64,000 bases of DNA, from NCBI RefSeq assembly GCF_000214415.1, contig NC_015562.1:806001-870000 (forward strand), in the 5' to 3' direction. Position numbers and translations under genes: made by a program. Below the pieces are notes generated by a model. It ran no database searches, had not been told where the DNA came from, and saw only the letters and a program-made list of their open reading frames with translations. This document shows, in pieces, positions 36,722 to 47,008 of this stretch. Each line of letters opens with the position of its first letter. The stretch's first letter is position 1. This DNA comes from Methanotorris igneus Kol 5. Its GTDB lineage: Archaea > AGJL01 > Methanococci > Methanococcales > Methanococcaceae.

Positions 36722-36988
36722 ATGCCAATGATTAATATTGACAATAAATTTGTTTTAAAATCCATGAAAAAGGTCTTTGTTGAAGAATTGGAAGAAATGG
36801 AAAATGAATTAAAAAAATTGTATGAAAAATACAATATAAATAGCAGTAAGGAGTTGGCATTTGATATATCGGAGGGGTTTATAACCAGTGAGGAAGCAAG
36901 GCAGGATTTAGAAAGAATGAAATATTTAGAGGAGAATATTGAAAGGATTAGAAGTTATTTGAGGGATATAAACATGCTTTCTATTTAA
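36722..36988 (+). CDS. Small coiled-coil protein of unknown function
   Basis: 88 residues, helical. A Glu/Lys-rich heptad-like region (about residues 13-40) is followed by a second helix (63-85). No known family was recognised. It starts 22 nt after trpD and ends 45 nt before thiDN on the same strand, so it may be in one transcript with them. A GGATGGTATT sequence precedes the ATG. Confidence 0.65.
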   Translation: MPMINIDNKFVLKSMKKVFVEELEEMENELKKLYEKYNINSSKELAFDISEGFITSEEARQDLERMKYLEENIERIRSYLRDINMLSI

Positions 36989-37032
36989 CTTTTTACTTAA
37001 ATTTAATTTATTTAATTTAACATGGTGAAATA

Positions 37033-38304
37033 ATGGAAAAACACAATATCCTTATCATTGGTGGCTACGATCCAACTGGTGGAGCAGGGGTTATTGCAGA
37101 TGCAAAAACCGCAAAGGTTTTAGGAGTTAATCCCCTAACAATAACAACCTCTATAATTCCCCAAAACAATAAAGCAGTTTATAATAAAGTAGATATTCCT
37201 AAAAAAGTTATTAAAGAGCAGTTAGATGCTATTTTTGAAGATTTTGATGTTTCTATTGTTAAAACAGGAGTTTTAAATGAGGATGCAATAAATTTGATTT
37301 TAAAATACAAAAAAGATTATGATTTTAAGATTGTATGTGACCCTGTTTTAAAATCAACAACTAACTATGAATTTGTTGATGAGAACTTGCTGGAGAAACA
37401 TGTTGATTTGTTTAATGAATGCTACTTAATCACCCCAAATGAAGAAGAATTCAATACCATCATTAATTTTATCGAAAAAAACAACCTTTGGAAAAAATTT
37501 GACAAAAACCCTTATGTTTTAGTTACAGGAACTAATGATAAGCTAATAACCCTCAAAGATAAGAATGTTATTGAAACAATAAAAGGAAAGAAAATAGATA
37601 AAGAAGTCCATGGGACAGGTTGTGTATTTTCCTCTGCAATAGCATCATTTTTATGTAGGGGAGAGGAGTTAATAGATGCCATTAAAAAAGCAAAGGATAT
37701 TGTTTTAGCATCTGTAGTTTATGCCACAAAAACAAAATACGGCTACAACTCAAACCCTACATACATAAACAAAGAAAAAGTAATAAAAAATTTAAGTTAC
37801 GCCTTATATTTACTAAAAAAGATAAACTTTAGCTTAATTCCAGAAGTTGGATCAAATATTGCTGAGAGTTTACTTTTGCCAAATAGTTTTAAAGATGTTG
37901 CAGCACTAACTGGGAGAATTATAAAAAATAAGTTGGGGGGCTTTTATATTGTTGGGGACATAGAGTTTGGGGCGTCTGAGCATATAGCAAAGATTATATT
38001 AGCTGCAAAAAACTACGACCCACAAATTAGGGCATGTATGAATATAAGGTATGATGAAGATTTGATAGATGTTTTATCAGAAAAATTCAGCATTTCTTCA
38101 TTTGACAGAAAGCTCGAACCCCCAAATGTATCGACAATGGAATGGGGAACAAAATACGCATGCGAAAAATTTGGTGGCGTTCCAGATATAATATATGACA
38201 AAGGAGGAGATGGAAAGGAGCCAATGATTAGGGTCTTAGGTGTTGATGCAATAGATGTAGTTAAAAAAGTTGCAGAGATACAAAGGATTTACGACCGTAT
38301 GTAA
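37033..38304 (+). CDS. thiDN: Bifunctional hydroxymethylpyrimidine phosphate kinase / thiamine-phosphate synthase ThiDN
   Basis: 423 residues in two domains. ThiD (1-250) has GGYDPTGGAGVIADAKT, DPVLKST and the anion-hole GTGCVFSSAIASFL. ThiN (about 255-423) has GSNIAESLLLP, RACMNIRYDED and PDIIYDKGGDGKEPM. It phosphorylates HMP-P and joins it to the thiazole. The fusion replaces a separate ThiE in many archaea. A TGGTGAAATA site precedes the ATG. Confidence 0.93.
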   Translation: MEKHNILIIGGYDPTGGAGVIADAKTAKVLGVNPLTITTSIIPQNNKAVYNKVDIPKKVIKEQLDAIFEDFDVSIVKTGVLNEDAINLILKYKKDYDFKIVCDPVLKSTTNYEFVDENLLEKHVDLFNECYLITPNEEEFNTIINFIEKNNLWKKFDKNPYVLVTGTNDKLITLKDKNVIETIKGKKIDKEVHGTGCVFSSAIASFLCRGEELIDAIKKAKDIVLASVVYATKTKYGYNSNPTYINKEKVIKNLSYALYLLKKINFSLIPEVGSNIAESLLLPNSFKDVAALTGRIIKNKLGGFYIVGDIEFGASEHIAKIILAAKNYDPQIRACMNIRYDEDLIDVLSEKFSISSFDRKLEPPNVSTMEWGTKYACEKFGGVPDIIYDKGGDGKEPMIRVLGVDAIDVVKKVAEIQRIYDRM

Positions 38305-38377
38305 AAAAATAAATCTAAAATAAAAAAATTATAAAAATTTAAGTTATGAAATAAGACACAATGGACTTAAAAATTGA

Positions 38378-38749
38378 TTAATAGATTGATTTCATAACGA
38401 CGTCCAAAATTAGGGGACTTAACACTTCCATCTCAGCAATATCTACACATGTCCCAAAACCAATCATTTCAATTTGAACCTTCCCAACTACGCATTCTCT
38501 CTCTTCAGAAACTTCTGGTGGTGTTTTTTGATGTATGATAGATATCTTTCTTATTCTTCCAATTATTCCTTCTGTTCCTGGGATTATGTCATCTTTTACA
38601 ACTGAAGTGATGAACACAAAATCTCCAACATCAACGGACTTCAACGCCAATAAATTATCTGCACTCTTCAAATTTAGGGTTTTTATATGGTTCTTTATAA
38701 GTTCTGACAACGCATGTGGTGATATTCCTGCCAAAGCAATGATTCTCAT
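38378..38749 (-). CDS. DUF473-like conserved archaeal protein
   Basis: 123 residues. The N-terminus RIIALAGISPHALSELI and the pattern of ITSVVKDDIIPGTEGIIGRI are what I associate with the methanogen-specific DUF473 family; the function is unknown. It is followed downstream on the opposite strand by the ThiDN end. It sits 36 nt below the PAC2-family gene on the same strand, so the two are probably co-transcribed. Confidence 0.65.
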   Translation of the reverse strand: MRIIALAGISPHALSELIKNHIKTLNLKSADNLLALKSVDVGDFVFITSVVKDDIIPGTEGIIGRIRKISIIHQKTPPEVSEERECVVGKVQIEMIGFGTCVDIAEMEVLSPLILDVVMKSIY

Positions 38750-38785
38750 AAATACCCCTTTTTTGTTTTTTGATTTTATTATTTT

Positions 38786-39496
38786 TTACAGATACATTGG
38801 ATACTCGCTTCTTGCAGTTTTTGTCATTAATTTTGCATGTTCTTGTGCCAATTGCTTTATCTTCTCATCAATTTTATCTGCCTCTTCTATTAACTCCTCT
38901 ACATTCACGTTAAGACCATACATCTTGTTTAAAACATTTACAAGGTTTGACGCCCCTCTTGGGTCAGGCCTTATGCCAACAGTTTCAGCAAGTAGGCCAA
39001 TTGCAGGTATTTTGTTGTTGTTGCTTTTTACTATCAAACTTCCAGATACTCCTCCAACCATCCCAAATTTTAAAATAGGAATGTCGTATTTTTCAAAAAT
39101 TTCTAATAGCTCTTTTGATGATGCTATTCCATAAACCTTTTCAGATTTTCCTGTTGCGAGTCCCCCTAAGGACACAACTATTTGTGGGTTAATCGGAGTT
39201 AATATTTCAACAATTTTATCTGAGAGCTTATGCACTATAACTGGCGGAATTATCACGTCTGAAAATAAGACGATTAAATCCTCCCTCCCATAAACTCTTA
39301 TTGGTGGATAAACAACCCCCTCCTCAACAAGATTTACTGGAGGCGCTTCTGGAACATCAAAGTATCCAATACACTCTAATTCCAATTTTTTTATGATTTG
39401 ATATGCTGCAATACTTCCAACTAATCCAACACCAGGAAAACCCTCAATGACAAGAGGGTTTTTGAAATCGATTTCTTTTTTGGCAATGTATTCCAT
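38786..39496 (-). CDS. PAC2-family proteasome assembly chaperone-like protein
   Basis: 236 residues. The N-terminal domain has VIEGFPGVGLVGSIAAYQI and the middle VVSLGGLATGK and GMVGGVSGSLI, which are PAC2/PbaA-B signatures. The C-terminus ends EYPMYL, whose last three residues fit the hydrophobic-Tyr-X (HbYX) pattern used by archaeal assembly factors to dock on the proteasome alpha ring. An AGGTAAA site precedes the ATG. A functional link with PAN in this window is plausible. Confidence 0.8.
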   Translation of the reverse strand: MEYIAKKEIDFKNPLVIEGFPGVGLVGSIAAYQIIKKLELECIGYFDVPEAPPVNLVEEGVVYPPIRVYGREDLIVLFSDVIIPPVIVHKLSDKIVEILTPINPQIVVSLGGLATGKSEKVYGIASSKELLEIFEKYDIPILKFGMVGGVSGSLIVKSNNNKIPAIGLLAETVGIRPDPRGASNLVNVLNKMYGLNVNVEELIEEADKIDEKIKQLAQEHAKLMTKTARSEYPMYL

Positions 39497-39585
39497 TTTA
39501 CCTCCCCACCATGTAAATTTACAAATATATATTCTATTTGATCAAACTATATTATATGGTTTTTGATTTCTTATTTGGAAAGTTT

Positions 39586-39608
39586 GGCAAAACCTTTTAG
39601 GTTTTGCC
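39586..39608. repeat. GGCAAAA palindrome
   Basis: GGCAAAACC/GGTTTTGCC copy followed by CGTAT, in the 270-nt spacer between the PAC2-like gene and ribC. The rest of that spacer shows nothing recognisable. Confidence 0.8.
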
Positions 39609-39766
39609 GTATTTTTTTTTGAAGTAAAGTCGTTGCATTATAGATATACATTGATAAATATTGTAATCTCCAAAAAATCCATTTTATTTTAAAATCTAAG
39701 TTAAAAAATATGGTTATGCCAATAAACATAACAAAAAATAAATTTAAAATTAAAATTTAGAATATC

Positions 39767-40261
<495 letters not shown>

Positions 40262-40439
40262 TTATTTTTGTTTTGTAATTCCCCTAATCTATTTATTATT
40301 TATTATCATTTTTTAGATATTTGCTATATAGGTATTTACCTATAAATAACTACAATCTTTAACGAAATAATAAAGGAGTAAATGTGCTTTATTTAAAAAT
40401 TTATACTACTTATTACCTTAATTACAAATTTTATGCATG

Positions 40440-41012
40440 TTAAATTACTCCTTTTGTGCTAACAACTCCCTTTCTTTCATCGATTCTTGTAGCCATATCC
40501 AAAGCAACACCAAACGCCTTAAACAATGCTTCTATTTTATGATGCTCATTTTCTCCAACAACTTCAAAATGGATGTTTATTTTTGCATTGTTTGCTAAGG
40601 CCTCAAAGAAATGTTTTACATTTTCAGTCGATAAATTCCCAACTTTATCCCTCTTTGGGACATAATTGTCCACTACATAAGGTCTTCCACCCAAATCAAT
40701 AGCAACCATCGCTCTTGCTTCATCCATTGGCACTATTGCCCATCCAAACCTATTGATGTTCTTTTTTTCAATTTTATCCAGTGCCATCCCCAAGCAAATT
40801 CCCACATCTTCAACGGTATGGTGGTCATCAACTTCTAAATCACCCTCTACCTTAATATACAAATCAAATGCTCCATGTTTTGCAAAAGAAGAAAGAACAT
40901 GGTCAAAAAAAGGTATGCCTGTATTTATATCATATTTCCCAGTTCCATCGATGTTAATTTTTAATTCAATTTTTGTTTCATTTGTTTCTCTTTTAACCTC
41001 AACAACTCTCAT
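40440..41012 (-). CDS. hisB: Imidazoleglycerol-phosphate dehydratase
   Basis: 190 residues. Metal ligands appear in the two HHxxE-like motifs, [10 protein letters not shown] and [16 protein letters not shown], along with [12 protein letters not shown]. It dehydrates imidazoleglycerol phosphate in histidine synthesis. Stand-alone, without the bacterial phosphatase domain. GGTGAAATC precedes the ATG. Confidence 0.95.
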   Translation of the reverse strand: MRVVEVKRETNETKIELKINIDGTGKYDINTGIPFFDHVLSSFAKHGAFDLYIKVEGDLEVDDHHTVEDVGICLGMALDKIEKKNINRFGWAIVPMDEARAMVAIDLGGRPYVVDNYVPKRDKVGNLSTENVKHFFEALANNAKINIHFEVVGENEHHKIEALFKAFGVALDMATRIDERKGVVSTKGVI

Positions 41013-41124
41013 GATTTCACCAAAAAATAAATTTTAAGATTCTTAAACTTAACTTATTATAAGATCTCTACTAAAAAAATTAATTTACTTTAAAAAATAA
41101 GAAGATAAAAATAAATAATTAAGT

Positions 41125-42642
41125 TTAGAATCTGCTGATTCTCTTCAACAGCATTCCTTCAACTTTGACAGGATATGTTCTCCTTGCCAATTTAATTGCT
41201 GCATTTAACCTTTCTTCTGAACTTGAATATATCGTATAGAGGACATCTCCCTTTTCTACCTTATTTCCAATTTTAACATTTAAATATACTCCTGCCTTTT
41301 TATCCCTTGGAGCTCCGGCCTCTTTTGCCACCTTTGTTATAAGTTTGTTTGAGATTTGTGTTACATAACCATCCATCGGTGCTATTATCTCTGCCTTATA
41401 TTCTCCAACTTCAATTTCATCAGAACTCTTTGGTTCTCCACCTTGAGCAGTTATTATTTCATGCATCTTCTCCAGTGCCTTTCCAGATGCTAAAATTTCC
41501 TCTGCAACAGATTTTCCTCTTCCATGTGGTGCCACACCACCCATCTCTAAAAGCATCCCTGCCAATGATAACGCCTTTTCAATCAAACTTGAAGGTGCCT
41601 CTTTATAGTTCTCCAATGCCATCAACGCCTCTTTTGCCTCTAATGCAGGACCTATTGCCCTACCTATCGGCTGCCCTCCATAAGTTATTGCACATTCAAC
41701 ATGCACATTTACTCTCTCTCCCAACTCTATAAATTTCCTTGCCAAACTTGCTGCCTCATCTACGGTTTTTACCTTTGCCCCCTCACCTGTAGGGATATCT
41801 ATAACCAAATACTTAATACCAGCAGCAATTTTCTTGGACATTACACTTGACAAAAGCAATGGCTCAGGATCTATTGACAAAGGCCTCTCAACATTTATTG
41901 TTATATCATCCGCTGGAGCCAAGTCAATAGCCCCTCCCCAAACCATACAACCATTTGTGGTTGTTACTACCTGCTTTATCTCATCCAATGATAAATCAAC
42001 CCTTGTCAAAACTTCAACAACGTCTGCTGTTCCAGCTGCTGATGTAATTGCTCTTGAGGATGTTTTTGGTATCGTGAGCCCTGCCGCTGCTACTATAGGA
42101 ACAACTAAAAGGGCAGTTTTATTTCCTGGAACCCCTCCAATACTGTGCACATCAACTACTAAACTCTCTTCCCAATCAATCATGTCTCCAGTTTCTGCCA
42201 TTCTTTTTGTCATTTCTTCAATTTCCTTCATATCCATACCGTTGATATACAAGGCAGTAACAAATGCTGTATTTTCAATGTTTGATAACTTCCCTGCTAC
42301 CATCTCATCAATTATTGTATGTATCTCTTCTGGTTTTAATGTTTGACCATCCATCTTCTTTCTTATATACGCCACTGAAAGTGGAGTTTCAGCATGCCTT
42401 ATTATAACCTCATCCCCATCTTTAACAGGAATTTCTTTTGTAATTTCTCTAAATATTCCTATTTCCCCCTTATTAACTAATGTTTTTGTTGAATGCAACA
42501 CACCAACAAAAGAACCTGCTGGGGTCTCAACCAACACTCTATCTTGTGGATAGTAAGGAGTCCCTTTCAAATCTTCCTCATTCATAATAACTGCATTTAT
42601 CCCAATGTCCAAATCAAACAATTTCGCTTTTAAGAACAGCAT
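41125..42642 (-). CDS. deoA: AMP phosphorylase
   Basis: 505 residues. An archaeal N-terminal domain (1-85) is followed by the nucleoside phosphorylase fold with KMDGQTLKPEEIHTII, SIGGVPGNKTALLVVP, SSRAITSAAGTADVVE and a C-terminal biotinyl-like domain (EIIAPMDGYVT). The extra N-terminal domain and length fit the AMP phosphorylase of the archaeal AMP/RuBisCO pathway and not thymidine phosphorylase. It lies divergent from moeA, as I recall for M. jannaschii. Confidence 0.9.
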   Translation of the reverse strand: MLFLKAKLFDLDIGINAVIMNEEDLKGTPYYPQDRVLVETPAGSFVGVLHSTKTLVNKGEIGIFREITKEIPVKDGDEVIIRHAETPLSVAYIRKKMDGQTLKPEEIHTIIDEMVAGKLSNIENTAFVTALYINGMDMKEIEEMTKRMAETGDMIDWEESLVVDVHSIGGVPGNKTALLVVPIVAAAGLTIPKTSSRAITSAAGTADVVEVLTRVDLSLDEIKQVVTTTNGCMVWGGAIDLAPADDITINVERPLSIDPEPLLLSSVMSKKIAAGIKYLVIDIPTGEGAKVKTVDEAASLARKFIELGERVNVHVECAITYGGQPIGRAIGPALEAKEALMALENYKEAPSSLIEKALSLAGMLLEMGGVAPHGRGKSVAEEILASGKALEKMHEIITAQGGEPKSSDEIEVGEYKAEIIAPMDGYVTQISNKLITKVAKEAGAPRDKKAGVYLNVKIGNKVEKGDVLYTIYSSSEERLNAAIKLARRTYPVKVEGMLLKRISRF

Positions 42643-43207
42643 GTAATTCCCCCTTAATTATTTACCTTAACAAGAATTTACACTAAAATATATTACATGT
42701 TGTATTTTAAATATTATTTGTTTTATTAACTTTAATTAACTTTAATTATAGTCACCCACGGAGTCAATATAGTCATTTGCGTTATAGATGACTAAATACA
42801 CAACAAATTAAAGGATATCTTATACTTTATTTGAAAATTTAACCGTAATTTCACATTTTTAAAAAATTTAACAGGGAAATCTTCGATTCACCATAATTTT
42901 TATTATGCTTAAATAAGCGACAAAAATTCTACAGACTACTATCAATTACCATTAAAAAAATTTTAAATTTAAGCAAAGATACAAGATACAAATTGAAATT
43001 TTTAGTTATGGTCATGAAAATATAGTTGTTTACGAAATTTTTATAATTTATTTAAACACTCACAAAATTTCAAATTATGATGTTAGTTGTTTTAAATTTG
43101 AAAATGTTTTATAACCCCATAAAATTTCTTGAAGGCATATCCAATTTCTAATGCAAGTAACTATAATTTATGAACTATTAGCTAAACAATTAATGTTGGT
43201 GGATAAA
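42643..43207. other. Intergenic repeat stretch between deoA and moeA
   Basis: Fragments beginning TATAGTCA at 42748 and 42767 are followed by one complete MITE (43021-43165). Apart from promoters that must drive both genes, nothing else is recognisable. Confidence 0.6.
43021..43165. mobile_element. MITE-like element, TATAGTYRTKTGCG family, diverged copy without palindromes
   Basis: 145 bp. Left end TATAGTTGTTTACGAAATTT, right end AATTTCTAATGCAAGTAACTATA. The size and backbone match the 147-bp copy at 8105. It ends 43 nt before the moeA start and extends the moeA reading frame upstream by chance. Confidence 0.8.
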
Positions 43208-44395
43208 ATGGGTAAAATGCTTAAAAGATTAATTAGTTATAATAAAGCGAGAGATATAGTTTTTAACGAGTGGGATAAGTTTTTGATGGATAAAATTAAA
43301 ATAGTTCCTTTATTGGATGCATTAGATAAAGTATCTCATGAAGATATAGAATCTCCAGTGGATTTACCCATGTTTGATAGGGCAGCTATGGATGGCTATG
43401 CAGTTAGAGCAGAAGACACCTTTGGGGCATCAACCACGAATCCTCTGATCTTAAATTTAGTTGATAGTGAGGATATTGATGAAGGAGAATGTGTAAAAGT
43501 ATTCACTGGCTCAAAAATGCCTAAAAATGCAAATGCTGTTGTTATGAAAGAGTATTGTAATGAGGAAGATGATTTTGTTGAGATATATAAAGGTGTTCAT
43601 CCATACGAAAATGTCTCAAGGACTGGGGAAGATGTCAAAAGAGGAGATATACTATTAAAAAAAGGAGAGATTATCTCTCCCTACCACATAGCGATCTTAT
43701 CATCTGTTGGAATAAAAGAAATTAAGGTTTATGATGTAAATGTTGGAATCATAGCAACTGGAGATGAACTCGTTGATTTGGAAGAAGTTAACAATATGGA
43801 AGAGCTAAAAAATAAAAGTAAGATAATAAATTCAAATTCTTTAATGTTATATGCTTTGGTAAAAGAAGCTGGTTTAAACCCAAAAATTTATGGGAAAATA
43901 GATGATGATAAAGAGAAGATAAAATCAGCAGTAAAAAAAGCAATAACTGAAAATGATATTGTAATTACAACGGGAGGTACTTCGGTAGGAGATAGGGATT
44001 ATATAGTAGAAGTGATTAATGAGTTAGGTAACATTATTATTCATGGTGTCCAAATACGACCTGGGAAACCTTTTGGATTTGGTAAAATAAACAACAAATT
44101 AATATTTATGCTTTCTGGGTATCCAGTAGCATCTGCTGTTCAATTTGAATTATTTATAAGAAGTTATTTCAAAAAAAGAAAGAAAATAAAACTTCCATTA
44201 AAAAGAAACATTGCATCTGAACTCGGTAGAACAGACATAGTTAGGGTCAAAATTGAAGATTCTGAAGTAGAGCCATTAAGAATCACTGGGAGTGGTGTTA
44301 TCTCCTCATTAACGAAAGCGGATGGCTATATAATAATACCAGAGAACGTTGAAGGATATGAAAAAGGGGAATATGTTGAAGTTTATTTATTCTAA
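43208..44395 (+). CDS. moeA: Molybdopterin molybdenumtransferase MoeA
   Basis: About 395 residues. Domain III motif TTGGTSVGDRDY, GIIATGDELVDL, and the N-terminal LPMFDRAAMDGYAVRAED are clear. It inserts molybdate or tungstate into adenylated molybdopterin. ATG 43208 follows GGTGGATAAA; the open frame back to 43151 is inside a MITE. With MobA (5163-5804) two pathway steps are in the window. Confidence 0.93.
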   Translation: MGKMLKRLISYNKARDIVFNEWDKFLMDKIKIVPLLDALDKVSHEDIESPVDLPMFDRAAMDGYAVRAEDTFGASTTNPLILNLVDSEDIDEGECVKVFTGSKMPKNANAVVMKEYCNEEDDFVEIYKGVHPYENVSRTGEDVKRGDILLKKGEIISPYHIAILSSVGIKEIKVYDVNVGIIATGDELVDLEEVNNMEELKNKSKIINSNSLMLYALVKEAGLNPKIYGKIDDDKEKIKSAVKKAITENDIVITTGGTSVGDRDYIVEVINELGNIIIHGVQIRPGKPFGFGKINNKLIFMLSGYPVASAVQFELFIRSYFKKRKKIKLPLKRNIASELGRTDIVRVKIEDSEVEPLRITGSGVISSLTKADGYIIIPENVEGYEKGEYVEVYLF

Positions 44396-44468
44396 GATTT
44401 AAATATTTTCTAAATTTAAATAAAGTTCATTCATAATTTTAAGATTTTAGGATTTTAAAGGTGATTGC

Positions 44469-45494
44469 ATGGATGTGTGGTTGGATTTGACAAATGCACC
44501 TCATGTTCATTATTTTTCACAATTAATAAAGAAATTTGAAAAAGAAGGAATTGATTATCTAATAACTACAAGAAAATCTCAAAATTTGGAAGAATTACTA
44601 AACATTTATGGATTTGAATACATATGTGTTGGGAAACACGGAGAAAGCCTAAAAGATAAATTAATCTACTCTGCAGAGAGAATCATAGAACTCACCAAAA
44701 TTATTGACAAAGAAAAGCCAAAGGTTGCAATAGCAAAGCACTCCGTTGAATTGCCACGTGTAGCCTTTGGGTTGAGCATTCCTGTGGTCTTTATTGTTGA
44801 TAATGAGCATGCAGAAGCGCAAAATAAACTCACTCTCCCACTTACAGATGATATAATAATTCCAATAGGCACGAAAAAGAGTAAATTAAAAAAACAGGGA
44901 GGAAGAAACTTTACAACCTTCAATGGAACATGTGAGGTAGCAAATGTAAATTCACGATTAAAAGGAATACTGCCAATTGACAAGGACATATTAAAAAAAT
45001 TAGGAATAGACAATGACAACCCAACAATAGTCATGAGGTCAAGGCCAAATTCATCATACTGCAATGGAAAAAAGGATATAATCCCAAAAATCATAGAAAA
45101 ACTTAGAGAAAAGATTGATTGCAATATCGTGGCGTTTCCAAGGGATGAAAAGCAGAGGAAAAAATACATTTCACTAAATGCAATAGTTCCCAATACAATA
45201 GATGCTATTTCCCTCCTCTATTTTGCAGATGCCATGGTAGGAGCAGGAGGAACTATGAACAGAGAGGCGGCAGTTTTAGGGATTCCAACAGTCTCTTGTT
45301 ATCCAAAGGAGTTACTTGGTGTTGATAAATATCTAATAAAGATGGGAAAAATGACTCACATGAAAAATGTAAATAGAATAGTTAACTATGTCATTGAAAA
45401 TTTAGGTACTAAAAATAAAAAAAATAAAAATATTGAATTGGAAGATCCAACAGACCTGATGTTTGAAAAGGTGTGCAGTTATTTAAAAAGATAA
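44469..45494 (+). CDS. DUF354 family protein (glycosyltransferase-like)
   Basis: 341 residues. The start VWLDLTNAPHVHYFSQLI is the DUF354 hallmark, and the fold resembles UDP-GlcNAc 2-epimerase/GT-B proteins. C-terminal VGAGGTMNREAAVLGIPTVSC would be the nucleotide-sugar site. The substrate is unknown, perhaps surface polysaccharide or glycolipid. ATG 44469 follows GGTGATTGC. Confidence 0.8.
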   Translation: MDVWLDLTNAPHVHYFSQLIKKFEKEGIDYLITTRKSQNLEELLNIYGFEYICVGKHGESLKDKLIYSAERIIELTKIIDKEKPKVAIAKHSVELPRVAFGLSIPVVFIVDNEHAEAQNKLTLPLTDDIIIPIGTKKSKLKKQGGRNFTTFNGTCEVANVNSRLKGILPIDKDILKKLGIDNDNPTIVMRSRPNSSYCNGKKDIIPKIIEKLREKIDCNIVAFPRDEKQRKKYISLNAIVPNTIDAISLLYFADAMVGAGGTMNREAAVLGIPTVSCYPKELLGVDKYLIKMGKMTHMKNVNRIVNYVIENLGTKNKKNKNIELEDPTDLMFEKVCSYLKR

Positions 45495-45510
45495 TTAAAG
45501 ATAATTTGGA

Positions 45511-45642
45511 TATAGTTGTTCGCCTTACAAATGCACTAAATCCCCATTAAATTATATAAGGGATAATTAACTATTAATTTTACAATATGATTTATTAAAT
45601 GGCAAAACAAAGTTTTGCCGTAAAATATTACAGCGAACATAT
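45511..45642. mobile_element. MITE-like element, TATAGTTGTTTGCC family, right end eroded
   Basis: The left end is TATAGTTGTTCGCCTTAC; the right end reads AGCGAACATATTA, degenerate. The palindrome lies at 45601-45619. It is in opposite orientation to the 5025 copy and lies between two convergent genes. Confidence 0.75.
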
Positions 45643-45661
45643 TATTCCCATTTTTGACAAC

Positions 45662-46453
45662 TTAATCAAAATTTACCTTTGGCTTTAAGGTATAAGTATT
45701 TATGGAGTTTTCGTTATTCTCATCGATAATTTTTATATCTTTAAGTGTCCTCAGCCCTTGACTCTCAGCTGTTTTTTCTATACCCAATTTTTTATCTGTG
45801 TCTATGTAAATTATGTAGGCATCTAACTTTGGTATGCCTAATTTATATGCAGCCACTGCCCTATGGTGTCCATCAATTAAAATATACCCACTTTTCTTTG
45901 TTTTTATGGCAATTATTGGTTCTGCAAGACCTTTCTTTAATTCATACATTCTCCCAGTTAATTCATCCTCATGAACCTTTGATTGTGTAGGTTTAAGTTC
46001 ATCTATTGAAACATAGCCCCTCTCAACTCTTGTTTTTAGCCCTAAATTTTCATACGTCTTTACAATTTTATTTAATTTCTCAGGTGTTGTCTTCTCTATT
46101 TGTGACCTTATGACATCGGTGTTTGTTATTATTCCAACTAAGTTGTTTTCATCATCAACCACAGGAAGCTTAGAAAATCCAGTCCTAAACATCAACCTAC
46201 CAATATCCATGATATCTGCATCGGGCTTAGCCACGATCATGTCTTCTCTTTTTGTCATGATGTTACCTATCTTCTCATTCTCATCCTTGCCTACTAAATC
46301 ATGAACTGAAACAATACCAACCAATTTACCATCCACAACAACAGGAAATGCATCGTGACCAGTTTCTTTAACGAATCTTATAGCATCTTTAACTGTATTG
46401 TCAGGAGAAAGACAATCCACCTTTTTTGTCATGTATTCACTTACTTTAACCAT
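45662..46453 (-). CDS. CBS-domain protein fused to a ParB-like domain
   Basis: 263 residues. Two CBS repeats (about 1-60 and 65-125) include GHDAFPVVVDGKLVGIVS and FSKLPVVDDENNLVGIIT, typically adenosine-nucleotide sensing. The C-terminal ~100 residues hold IDGHHRAVAAYKLGIP, the ParB/Srx-type nucleotide-binding motif. ParB-like folds of this kind include kinases and CTPases, so activity is open. Similar CBS-ParB proteins are common in methanogens. Confidence 0.8.
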   Translation of the reverse strand: MVKVSEYMTKKVDCLSPDNTVKDAIRFVKETGHDAFPVVVDGKLVGIVSVHDLVGKDENEKIGNIMTKREDMIVAKPDADIMDIGRLMFRTGFSKLPVVDDENNLVGIITNTDVIRSQIEKTTPEKLNKIVKTYENLGLKTRVERGYVSIDELKPTQSKVHEDELTGRMYELKKGLAEPIIAIKTKKSGYILIDGHHRAVAAYKLGIPKLDAYIIYIDTDKKLGIEKTAESQGLRTLKDIKIIDENNENSINTYTLKPKVNFD

Positions 46454-46597
46454 TGCTATCCCATCCTAACAAAACTTTGCTAACTGCTTTATTTCATTGA
46501 GGTTTGCCATCAGATCAGTTCGAACAACAAATCCAAAGGATTTTGTTTAATTTTAACAAAACAACTATAAGATAACACAAAATAGAAAACCACATCT

Positions 46598-46891
46598 TTA
46601 AATATCTTCATTTTCATATTCTTTGACAAAATTAGTATCTTTATCATGCTTTCGGAATAAAATTTCCTTTGTTTTTTTGTTTCTAATTTCTAAAATTCTA
46701 TGAAATGGAATGTGGGTTGTATCATGAACTATAAAAGAGCCCTCAATATGCACTTCATCCATAGATATAACTTTCTCCATAGATATAACTTTCTTATTAT
46801 TCTCCGCTCCCCTATGCAAATAAACAATTTCAAAATCTTCTGGGTTGTATTTGGGATGCCAAAGTATCTTATTTATAAGCTCTTTTAACAT
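46598..46891 (-). CDS. UPF0248/DUF504 family protein
   Basis: 97 residues. KILWHPKYNPEDFEIVYLHRGAE at the start and IPFHRILEIRNKKTKEILF near the end are the family's conserved blocks. The function is unproven; relatives have been linked to RNA repair. A loop contains a tandem duplication (VISMEK then VISMDE) coded by two exact 18-bp units at 46758-46793. Confidence 0.8.
   Translation of the reverse strand: MLKELINKILWHPKYNPEDFEIVYLHRGAENNKKVISMEKVISMDEVHIEGSFIVHDTTHIPFHRILEIRNKKTKEILFRKHDKDTNFVKEYENEDI
46758..46793 (-). repeat. In-frame 18-bp tandem duplication inside the DUF504 gene
   Basis: TCCATAGATATAACTTTC occurs twice back to back, adding six residues without breaking the frame. Confidence 0.9.
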
Positions 46892-47008
46892 TTTTTCACA
46901 TTACTCTGATTTTTCTGTTTGAAACCTTTAAAGGTTCCCCCAAAACGGATGCCCCATTTCATTCGGCATACTCTCTTACTACAAGTTCTCCTAAACATTT
47001 CCTCACAA

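Noticed and set aside
43151-43207. N-terminal extension of MoeA
   Set aside because: It begins inside the MITE at 43021-43165, and ATG 43208 has GGTGG upstream.
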